NCBI GenBank assembly: GCA_016715405.1
Contig: JADKAE010000019.1
Location: 1 to 64,000 of the forward strand
DNA length: 64,000 nucleotides
Reading direction: 5' to 3'
Source: Saprospiraceae bacterium
Lineage (GTDB): Bacteria; Bacteroidota; Bacteroidia; Chitinophagales; Saprospiraceae
Under the pieces are notes generated by a model. That model was not told the DNA's origin. It did not search any database and saw only the letters and a program-made list of their open reading frames with translations. Of the stretch, positions 55,137 to 62,432 are shown one piece after another. Made by a program: the position numbers and the translations under genes. Within the stretch, counting starts at the first letter, position 1, and each line of letters begins with the position of its first letter.

Positions 55137-56831
55137 TTATTCGGGTTGAGATAACGCGTATAATTCCTCGATCAGTGTATGGCGTTCGGGATAAGCCCTC
55201 GTAAACTCCTCTACGAGCATATTGGCAATATCGGTGCCTCCGATAGCAATCACGTGTTCGATCAGTTGGCGGATATTCCGGGAGGTTTTTCGGCCCAGGT
55301 GGTCTTTCAGGTAAAGGTGCAGCCATTCTTTGTACATCAATTTCACTTCGGTGGAATACACTGGGAGAAGCAAATGGTCAAACTCCTGGAGCAATTCGAG
55401 GGATCGGTTGCGGCGCAGCAAATCGAGCAAGAGGTCGAGCTGTTGGGCGTCGGCATAACAATGGGCCAGGGCTGCCTGTTTGCGTGTATTTTCGGGCCAA
55501 TCGCCGATTTCCTGCAGAAGCGACAACCTCACTTGCGGCCAGGTGCTGCCTGCTGCATTTTTTGCCTGTTCCAGGTAGCGTTTATCGGCGCTATCCAGAA
55601 AAACCCGGGAGGCCCATCGGATCATATCCGGTGTATTGTTTTCGGCGACCGCCACTTCGAGCAGCACCTTTTCCATATCGAGGCGCTTGTGAGGGTCATC
55701 AAACCTTTTTAGCGCCTGTAGCGCGATTTGCTTTACGCGGCGATAGTTTTTCTCCTGGCGGCCTTTGGCCAACGCAAAATACAGGATATCTGCGGCATCC
55801 AGCGAGTGGCTGTGCAAAAGCTGGTCGATATCGTCGAGTCGGCCGGCCTTATCGAGCAGATCGAGTTTGGCAAGGATAAGGTGTGACAAATCCCTTTTCT
55901 CCCAGTAATAGCGGTCTAAAAGCTCGTCAAAATAAGCCAGCAAAATCGTGAATCGCGATTCGTTATTGGCCATTTGCAGTAAAAGGGAGAAAAAGTACTT
56001 ATCGATAGCCGTATTTCTGTACACGAGCTTTTTGCTCTCTTCGAGGCAATACTCCCAGGCGCGGTCGGCAAGATCGGGCGGCAGCGGCAGGTCAAGCAGG
56101 CGTTTGAGCAGCTTAAAGAGATGTGTCAGGTGCGGTTGTATCAACTCGCCGTGCTCTGTTTTTCGCAGCACAGGTGTGACCTTTTCCACCATGCGTTGGG
56201 CGAGCTCAAAAGCTTCTGCATACCATTGCTTGGCGAGCAGTTCGTCGAGCCGTTGGTGGAGGTTGGCGAGCACCTTTTCAATTTTCTGTATCCCCCTGCG
56301 GGTAAACGTGCGGTCGGGGCGCCGGGCGTCGGAGATAGCGCTATCCAGCAACTCGGAGTATTTTTCGCCGTCGCTGCCTGCGTCCACTTCTGAAGCAAAC
56401 CTGGCTTTGATGGCGATAGAAAAATGGCGGTTATGGCGGGCATAAGCCTTCAGAAAGTCGAGTAATTCCGGTTGTTCGACCTGCTCCAGAATAGTAGCAA
56501 TAGTAAGTTTACCCGTTTTTTGCTTTGGCGGCGGGGCTTGCTGAAGGCTTTTGTCCGTCAATTGCCTTCGCAGCCGAAGCAAAACCGCGCCGAGATGTTC
56601 GCAAACGCCTTTTTCGCGAAAAGCGGCACAATCGCAGGAAGCGGCGGTGACTTTGCGGGGCGTGATCTTCACCTCCACCTCGTACATGCGGTCGGTCACG
56701 ACGGCAGCCACCCAGAGGTGTTTATCTATTTCCTCGAGGCGCAATATGCGGTTTTCATCTAGCAGCAGTTCGCTGCGCAGCAAATCCGTTTCGGGGAAAA
56801 CGCGCTCTATGTCCGCCAGCAAAAAATTCAT
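55137..56831 (-). CDS. SWIM zinc-finger protein
   Basis: This protein of 564 residues has a SWIM finger (CxCx..CxH) at residues about 66-80 in SCDCAAFREKGVCEHLGA. The rest is almost wholly helical and tetratricopeptide-like (LEQAKNAAGSTWPQVRLSLL, HCYADAQQLDLLLDLLRRN). SWIM domains bind nucleic acid or protein. In bacteria they are often near SNF2-type helicases, but none is here. It lies directly before rlmH. The function is unknown. Confidence 0.75.
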   Translation of the reverse strand: MNFLLADIERVFPETDLLRSELLLDENRILRLEEIDKHLWVAAVVTDRMYEVEVKITPRKVTAASCDCAAFREKGVCEHLGAVLLRLRRQLTDKSLQQAPPPKQKTGKLTIATILEQVEQPELLDFLKAYARHNRHFSIAIKARFASEVDAGSDGEKYSELLDSAISDARRPDRTFTRRGIQKIEKVLANLHQRLDELLAKQWYAEAFELAQRMVEKVTPVLRKTEHGELIQPHLTHLFKLLKRLLDLPLPPDLADRAWEYCLEESKKLVYRNTAIDKYFFSLLLQMANNESRFTILLAYFDELLDRYYWEKRDLSHLILAKLDLLDKAGRLDDIDQLLHSHSLDAADILYFALAKGRQEKNYRRVKQIALQALKRFDDPHKRLDMEKVLLEVAVAENNTPDMIRWASRVFLDSADKRYLEQAKNAAGSTWPQVRLSLLQEIGDWPENTRKQAALAHCYADAQQLDLLLDLLRRNRSLELLQEFDHLLLPVYSTEVKLMYKEWLHLYLKDHLGRKTSRNIRQLIEHVIAIGGTDIANMLVEEFTRAYPERHTLIEELYALSQPE

Positions 56832-56841
56832 TCAAAAGACA

Positions 56842-57267
56842 TTACTGAATAATAGGCTCGCCAATATAAACCTTAATCTCCGGTGATAGTTTGATACGGA
56901 TTTTGACGATTAAGGGTTCCTTCAGCGTGGCATAAATTTTACGGTGAAGCGCATAAGTCGTTTTTATTGTAGTAAAAACAGACGTAATTGCTGTACTGGA
57001 GCGGTTTTCATCCAAAATTTTCTGCACGTAGTCGGTAGTAAACTGCTCGTGTTTGCCTTTGAGTTCCACTTCTAAAGACGGGCTAATCGCTACTCCGAGG
57101 GCCAGACTGGTAATCTCAAGTCCGTACACCTCCAGTTTGGGAAAAACCTGGAGCCAATCATCGATGAGCTGGTAGCTTTTTTCTTTGGCATTATCGCCCA
57201 AAGAGCCGGCCTGCTCGCGAAGCGTATCGGAGGCTTCCTGCACTGCGCGAAGAATTTTATCAAACAT
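56842..57267 (-). CDS. Hypothetical cytoplasmic protein
   Basis: This protein of 141 residues (MFDKILRAVQEASDTLREQAG...) has an amphipathic helical N-terminus. A mixed region (LEVYGLEITSLALGVAISPS) and a beta-rich C-terminus (LIVKIRIKLSPEIKVYIGEP) follow. There is no signal, helix anchor or known motif. It lies 2 bases from the gene at 57270 and 10 from the SWIM gene, so the three are likely cotranscribed. I do not recognise the family. Confidence 0.6.
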   Translation of the reverse strand: MFDKILRAVQEASDTLREQAGSLGDNAKEKSYQLIDDWLQVFPKLEVYGLEITSLALGVAISPSLEVELKGKHEQFTTDYVQKILDENRSSTAITSVFTTIKTTYALHRKIYATLKEPLIVKIRIKLSPEIKVYIGEPIIQ

Positions 57268-57269
57268 GG

Positions 57270-57998
57270 TTATTGCTTAAATTTGATTTCACCGTCGAGT
57301 TTGGCTTTTCCTTCCATCAATTCAAGTAAGGAATGTGTGACCGTAACCGTACTTCCGTCCACTTCCGCATTAGAAAAAGAAGCTTTTTTCACTTTTCCCG
57401 GCAGGTGATAAACCGTTTTGTATTTGGCTGATTCCAGGAACATTTTCATAAAAGCCATATTTTCGTCTTCTTCCAATTTTTCGGCAGCCGGCATAGGCAG
57501 GCGTTTCAATTTGCCTTTGGAGAGTTCGAAAGCAGCTTCGCCACCGGGTGTCATCATGCCGCCGCCCATAAAACCTCCCATGCCGCCGCCGGTATCTATA
57601 TTTTTGAGCGCCTTAGTCAGTTCGGCTATCTCAGACACATTGCTAAAAGGGAATTCCAGGTTAATCAACATTTTCTCCTGGGATTCACTCATGGTCATGT
57701 GCATCGTCAATTTCTCCAGCAGTTTGCGGTCTTTGGCGTCCAAATCAGCCAATTTGGGATCGTCTTTGAAGTAGATAACCGTGTCCTTTTCCATATCGGC
57801 ATCTCCTCCTTCCTGTTGGAGCGATTCTGCCATCATGCCCTTCATAAAGGGATCTTTAAACATGGAACTCATATCTACGTTGATAGCGTATTTTCCTGAG
57901 CCGTTGCGTTCGAGATGTACTTCTTCTACAATATCGAAACAAGCGGTAAGTCCAAACATCAATATCCCTGAAACCAGGGCAAGCATAATTTTTTTCAT
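57270..57998 (-). CDS. Hypothetical lipoprotein
   Basis: This protein of 242 residues has a lipoprotein signal (MKKIMLALVSGILMFGLTAC), then FDIVEEVHLERNGSGKYAIN. That opening resembles bacterial lipoproteins of unknown role with an extended beta domain. A Gly/Met-rich stretch (GGGMGGFMGGGMMTPGG) is unusual and may be flexible or metal-binding. The first gene of the group 57998-55137, it is divergent from the MoxR-type gene. Confidence 0.65.
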   Translation of the reverse strand: MKKIMLALVSGILMFGLTACFDIVEEVHLERNGSGKYAINVDMSSMFKDPFMKGMMAESLQQEGGDADMEKDTVIYFKDDPKLADLDAKDRKLLEKLTMHMTMSESQEKMLINLEFPFSNVSEIAELTKALKNIDTGGGMGGFMGGGMMTPGGEAAFELSKGKLKRLPMPAAEKLEEDENMAFMKMFLESAKYKTVYHLPGKVKKASFSNAEVDGSTVTVTHSLLELMEGKAKLDGEIKFKQ

Positions 57999-58112
57999 AT
58001 TTTCAAATTAGGTTAATTGCCCAAAAGTACATCATTACAACAGATACATACCGATAAGTTTCGACCAATTAACCTTATTTTTTTCCAAACTAACGAGTCG
58101 CTTAGACGTTTA

Positions 58113-59630
58113 ATGGATTTACACGACTCAATTTCACGTATCGCAATGTCTATAAATCGACCTTCCACACTCGGGCAACTGAGGGCAAGCGGTTACCGCC
58201 CGCAATCTATCAAAGATGAAATGCGGGCCAATTTGATTCAAAAACTGCAGCGCAAAGAAAAGATCTTCGACGGCATCATCGGCTTTGACGACACGGTATT
58301 GCCCGACGTAGAGCGCGCGGTGGTGTCCCGGCACAACATATTGCTGCTGGGACTTCGCGGGCAGGCAAAAACCCGGATAGCCCGCCTGTTGATCCATTTG
58401 CTCGACGAATACATTCCCGTCGTGGCCGGCAGCGAGCTCAACGACGACCCTCTCCACCCTATTTCCCGCCACGCCAAAGACCTGATTGCCGAACACGGCG
58501 ACAATACGCCCATAGAATGGCTGCACCGCGACGAGCGCTACGTGGAAAAACTGGCCACCCCCGATGTTAGCGTAGCCGACCAGGTCGGCTACGTAGACCC
58601 AATCAAGGCCGCCACAATGAAACTCCCCTACTCCGACGAGCGCGTCATCCACTTCGGCCTTGTGCCCCGCGCGCATCGCAGCATTTTTGTGATCAACGAG
58701 TTGCCCGATTTACAGGCCAGGATTCAAGTGTCGCTATTCAATATTTTGCAGGAGGGCGATATTCAAATCAGGGGTTTCAAGCTCCGGCTCCCGCTGGATA
58801 TACAGTTTTTGTTTACTGCCAACCCAGAAGATTATACCAACCGGGGCAGCATTATCACCCCGCTTAAGGACAGAATCGAGAGCCAGATACTCACCCACTA
58901 TCCCAAAACGATAGAAATAGCCCGGCATATAACCAGTCAGGAGGCCAAACTGGCTCACGGTCAGCATCTTGTACATGTGCCGGATGTGGTGCAAATCTTA
59001 TTGGAACAAGTCGCATTTGAAGCGCGCGAAAGCGAATACGTAGACGCCAAAAGCGGTGTATCTGCGCGACTCAGCATTTCGGGGTATGAAAACCTGGTGA
59101 GCACCGCCGAGCGCCGCATGCTGCTAAATGGCGAATCCAAAACCCAGGCGCGCATCATTGACTTTTGGGGTGTGGTACCGGCAATTACGGGCAAGGTGGA
59201 ACTCGTGTACGAAGGCGAGCAGGAAGGCCCTTACAATGTGGCCATCGCCTTACTGCAGGAAGCCATCAAAAAATCATTTTTAACGCATTTTCCCAATCCC
59301 GACAAGCTGAAAAAAGGCCAGGAGAGAGATCCTTATGGCGTAATAAGATCATGGTTTTCAGGTGGAAACAGCATCGAATTGCTCAATGATTCGAGCGACA
59401 AAGACTTCCACAAGGCGCTCGACAACGTGTCTGGGTTGAGAAAATTAGTAGAGTCCACACTCAAAATTAGCGGCGACGAGGCGTATATTTACATGGAACT
59501 CGTTTTGCACGGATTGGCGGCTTTAAATGTCATCAACAAAGGCATGCTGGAAGCAAGTTTTACCTTCCGCGATTTGCTGGCCGATATGCTCAACGACGAT
59601 CTTTTTGACGAAGACGATTTTGATGAATAA
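58113..59630 (+). CDS. MoxR/Mg-chelatase-like AAA+ ATPase
   Basis: This protein of 505 residues starts at MDLHDSISRIAMSI, chosen because the upstream in-frame ATG adds an unlikely extension. It has Walker A LLLGLRGQAKTRIARLL, a Walker B-like IFVINELPDLQARIQ, sensor-1-like FLFTANPEDYTNRG and the arginine-finger region PLKDRIESQIL. A long C-terminal helical domain ends in an acidic tail (DDLFDEDDFDE). Such ATPases usually pair with a von Willebrand A protein to remodel partners. No such gene is next to it. It is followed 9 bases later by the YciO-like gene. Confidence 0.82.
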   Translation: MDLHDSISRIAMSINRPSTLGQLRASGYRPQSIKDEMRANLIQKLQRKEKIFDGIIGFDDTVLPDVERAVVSRHNILLLGLRGQAKTRIARLLIHLLDEYIPVVAGSELNDDPLHPISRHAKDLIAEHGDNTPIEWLHRDERYVEKLATPDVSVADQVGYVDPIKAATMKLPYSDERVIHFGLVPRAHRSIFVINELPDLQARIQVSLFNILQEGDIQIRGFKLRLPLDIQFLFTANPEDYTNRGSIITPLKDRIESQILTHYPKTIEIARHITSQEAKLAHGQHLVHVPDVVQILLEQVAFEARESEYVDAKSGVSARLSISGYENLVSTAERRMLLNGESKTQARIIDFWGVVPAITGKVELVYEGEQEGPYNVAIALLQEAIKKSFLTHFPNPDKLKKGQERDPYGVIRSWFSGGNSIELLNDSSDKDFHKALDNVSGLRKLVESTLKISGDEAYIYMELVLHGLAALNVINKGMLEASFTFRDLLADMLNDDLFDEDDFDE

Positions 59631-59639
59631 TTTTTCGCC

Positions 59640-60254
59640 ATGCTGCTAGAAATCAACGCCACAAATCCCGATCAGCGCAAAATATCGCAAGTAGTGGAGA
59701 TTCTGAAGGCGGGGGGTGTAATCATCTACCCGACGGATACGGTATATGCATTGGGTTGCGATATCACCAATCAAAAAGCGATAGCCAAAATATGCCAACT
59801 GCGCGGGCTCGATCCCGCCAAGGCGATGCTGACCTTCATCTGCAAGGATTTTAGCCAGTTGTCCGATTACACCATGCCGATTGACAACCAGATATTTCGG
59901 TTGTTAAAAAAACACCTGCCGGGGCCCTTTACGTTTGTATTTAATGCCAACAACAGCGTTCCGAAATTGCTGAAGAACAAAAAAAACACGGTGGGCATCC
60001 GCATACCTGGCATTCCCATCGTGCGCGCGCTGGTAGAGGAGTTGGGGCGTCCGCTGCTCACCACCTCGCTCAAATCGGACGATGAGATACTCGAATATTT
60101 TACGGATCCGGAGGATATCTACCAGGATTTCGGCAAACAGGTCGACGTGGTGATCGACGGCGGCATATGCGGCAATGTGCCCTCTACGCTCGTGGATTGC
60201 ACGTCGGGCGAGCCGGTGGTGATCCGCTATGGGGCCGGGGAGTTTGTGGAATAG
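59640..60254 (+). CDS. Sua5/YciO/YrdC-family protein (threonylcarbamoyl-AMP synthase type)
   Basis: This protein of 204 residues has the YrdC fold: GGVIIYPTDTVYALGCDI, LRGLDPAKAMLTFICKDF, LPGPFTFVFNAN, NTVGIRIPGIPIVRALVEE, STLVDCTSGEPVVIRYGAG. TsaC/Sua5 make threonylcarbamoyl-AMP for t6A37 of tRNA. YciO is a close paralogue with weaker activity. The K-x-R-x-x-x-K region is modified here (LRGLDPAKAM), so YciO is as likely as TsaC. Confidence 0.85.
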   Translation: MLLEINATNPDQRKISQVVEILKAGGVIIYPTDTVYALGCDITNQKAIAKICQLRGLDPAKAMLTFICKDFSQLSDYTMPIDNQIFRLLKKHLPGPFTFVFNANNSVPKLLKNKKNTVGIRIPGIPIVRALVEELGRPLLTTSLKSDDEILEYFTDPEDIYQDFGKQVDVVIDGGICGNVPSTLVDCTSGEPVVIRYGAGEFVE

Positions 60255-60255
60255 G

Positions 60256-60303
60256 GACTGTAGGACTTTACGACCGTACGACTGTAGGACTTTACGACTT
60301 TAT
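60256..60303. repeat. GACTGTAG / GACTTTAC octamers between convergent genes
   Basis: Six octamers (GACTGTAG, GACTTTAC, GACCGTAC, GACTGTAG, GACTTTAC, GACTTTAT) follow the YciO-like TAG directly. No returning arm is present before the selD stop at 60314. Confidence 0.85.
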
Positions 60304-60313
60304 GAACTACTTT

Positions 60314-61357
60314 TTATTTTATAAATACCAGGGATTCTTTGCGGGGGATGATGCGGCCGAAGCTGGTCAGGTCGTAGCCGGCGGATAGGGCCACTTCCAG
60401 GAAATCGGCAATACAATCATTTTCCACTGCTACCAGCAGTCCGCCGCTGGTTTGGGGGTCGCAGAGCAGGTGGCGCTGATCGTCGCCCATGGGGCCAATT
60501 TTGTGGCCGTAGCTATCCCAATTGCGGTGGGTGCCGCCGGGCACGCAATTTTCGCGTAAGTAATGCGAAATAATCGCCCTATCGAGCACGGGTACCCTTT
60601 CAAAATCCACTTCTGCGCTCACCCCGCTGGCTTCGCACATCTCCGAGAGGTGGCCCAGCAGGCCGAATCCGGTTACGTCGGTCATCGCTTTCACGTAGGG
60701 CAGCCGGCCGAATGTCTCGCCGATCTTATTCAGCTTTACCATCGAATTGCGGGCCAGGACGTGGTGTTCGGGCAGGAGTTTTCCTTTTTTCTGGGCGGTG
60801 GTCAGGATACCTACGCCCAGGGGTTTGGTCAGAAACAGTGAACAGCCGGGGGTGGCGCCGCCGTTTTTCTTTAGATTAGCTACATCGAGCCTGCCGGTAA
60901 CGGCCAGTCCGAAAATAGGCTCGGGGCTATCGATACTATGTCCGCCGGCGAGGGGAATGCCGGCTTCTGCGCAGGCTTTTCTGCTGCCCTCCACCACCAG
61001 GTTGGCTATTTCTGCAGGGATCTGGTTGATAGGCCAGCCCAGGATGGCGATAGACAATATGGGAGTGCCGCCCATGGCGTATACGTCGCTGATGGCGTTT
61101 ACCGAGGCTATGCGGCCAAAATCTTCGGGGTCATCGACTATCGGCATAAAAAAATCGGTGGTACTCACCACGGCCGTCCCGTCGCCGAGTTCCAGCACGG
61201 CGGCATCGTCGCGTTCTTCGTTGCCTACCAGCAAGCTGGGATAAAACAGCTTTTCCGACTGGTTTTTGAGGATGGCATCGAGGACTTTGGGTGAAATTTT
61301 GCAGCCGCAGCCCGCGCCGTGGCTGTATTGGGTCAAATTGTAAGTGGACATATCCAT
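60314..61357 (-). CDS. selD: Selenide, water dikinase
   Basis: It makes selenophosphate from selenide and ATP. The protein has 347 residues from ATG 61357 (MDMSTYNLTQYSHGAGCGCK). The active-site Cys/Lys is in GAGCGCKISP and is an ordinary Cys codon, not UGA. ATP-binding Asp residues are in RDDAAVLELGDGTAVVSTTD, and VTGFGLLGHL and LLCDPQTSGGLLVAV are conserved. It lies 26 bases after mnmH on the same strand. Selenophosphate is probably used for tRNA selenouridine. Confidence 0.95.
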   Translation of the reverse strand: MDMSTYNLTQYSHGAGCGCKISPKVLDAILKNQSEKLFYPSLLVGNEERDDAAVLELGDGTAVVSTTDFFMPIVDDPEDFGRIASVNAISDVYAMGGTPILSIAILGWPINQIPAEIANLVVEGSRKACAEAGIPLAGGHSIDSPEPIFGLAVTGRLDVANLKKNGGATPGCSLFLTKPLGVGILTTAQKKGKLLPEHHVLARNSMVKLNKIGETFGRLPYVKAMTDVTGFGLLGHLSEMCEASGVSAEVDFERVPVLDRAIISHYLRENCVPGGTHRNWDSYGHKIGPMGDDQRHLLCDPQTSGGLLVAVENDCIADFLEVALSAGYDLTSFGRIIPRKESLVFIK

Positions 61358-61383
61358 TGAGACTTCGAGTTTGGGGGGCAAAT

Positions 61384-62421
61384 TTAGCAAGAAATCCGGC
61401 TGTTGGCCAAATCAATCAATTCTGCGGCGATTTCTTCAGCAGATTGATCTTCTACCTGGTGCGGCAGGATAAGCGGGCAGCGCGTTTTTCGTTCTATGGA
61501 ATGCTGGTAAGCTTTATCGTAATACACCAACGCGATTTCGGCAGCCCGGGCATAATCGCCGGCTTCAAGCGCTTCCAGCGCAGCCTGGAGGTGTTGGCCG
61601 CCAAGTTTCTTCTGAAGGCGGGTAAATGCGTCAATTAAATCGGCTTGTGGATAATCAGCATATCCCTCTACCAGTTGCCGCACCCTGCGAGGGAGGGGGA
61701 CTTCTAACTTAATGATAGTTGATTGGGCCATAAGTTGCCAAAAATCGTCGGGCAGGTATACTTTTCTGATCGACCTGCTCTCGTCTTCCAGCCAAAGCCT
61801 TGCGCCGTCGGGGATTTTCCGTAGGGCATCAAAAAGGTCGTTTTCAAATTGTTCGATGGTGGGTTGCGGTTTTTCGCCAATTGCGCCAAAAGAAGATCCT
61901 TTGTGATGGGCAAGCGCTTCGAGATCGACCACGTATTCGCCCGCCGATTGGATAGCTTGCAATATACCCGTCTTGCCGGAGCCGGTATAACCTCCCAAAA
62001 TGATCAGTTGGTGCCAGGGCGCGGCCATTTTCTCCAGGATATATTGCCGGTAGGCTTTATACCCTCCTTCCAGCGTAAGTACGTCAAAACCAGCCTGGCG
62101 GAGCAGCCAGGCGAGGCTGCCGCTGCGTTGTCCGCCGCGCCAGCAATGCAATCGCACCTTTTTGGCAGGCGCCAGCCTCAAAGCCTCTTCGACATACCAG
62201 CGCATCTTGGCGCCGGCAAATTCAAGTCCTTTTAAGAATGCAACTTCCGGATTAACCTGCTTGTATAGCGTGCCCACTTCAGCTCGTTCTTCGTTGCTGA
62301 ACAGGGGCAGATTCAGGGCGCCGGGGATGTGCCCCCGCTCGTATTCGGCAGGCGTTCTGACGTCCAGGAATACTTCATCCTGCCCAATTTCCCAAATCGC
62401 GCTGGCTTTAAAGACGACAAT
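61384..62421 (-). CDS. mnmH: tRNA 2-selenouridine synthase
   Basis: It replaces sulfur by selenium in the wobble uridine of certain tRNAs. An N-terminal rhodanese domain (VFLDVRTPAEYERGHIPGAL, active Cys in VRLHCWRGGQRSGS) is followed by a P-loop domain (IILGGYTGSGKTG, LEDESRSIRKVYLP). The frame is open upstream to the end of the preceding gene, but no ATG, GTG or TTG lies before the rhodanese motif. The end given here (ATT 62419-62421) is a placeholder, and ATA at 62433 is equally possible. A base error or an unusual start codon is likely. It is followed by selD. Confidence 0.85.
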   Translation of the reverse strand: MVVFKASAIWEIGQDEVFLDVRTPAEYERGHIPGALNLPLFSNEERAEVGTLYKQVNPEVAFLKGLEFAGAKMRWYVEEALRLAPAKKVRLHCWRGGQRSGSLAWLLRQAGFDVLTLEGGYKAYRQYILEKMAAPWHQLIILGGYTGSGKTGILQAIQSAGEYVVDLEALAHHKGSSFGAIGEKPQPTIEQFENDLFDALRKIPDGARLWLEDESRSIRKVYLPDDFWQLMAQSTIIKLEVPLPRRVRQLVEGYADYPQADLIDAFTRLQKKLGGQHLQAALEALEAGDYARAAEIALVYYDKAYQHSIERKTRCPLILPHQVEDQSAEEIAAELIDLANSRISC

Positions 62422-62432
62422 CTTGCAGATTA

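Noticed and set aside
60314..61357. Selenocysteine in SelD
   Set aside because: The active-site position in GAGCGCK is encoded by ordinary Cys codons and no in-frame TGA is present.
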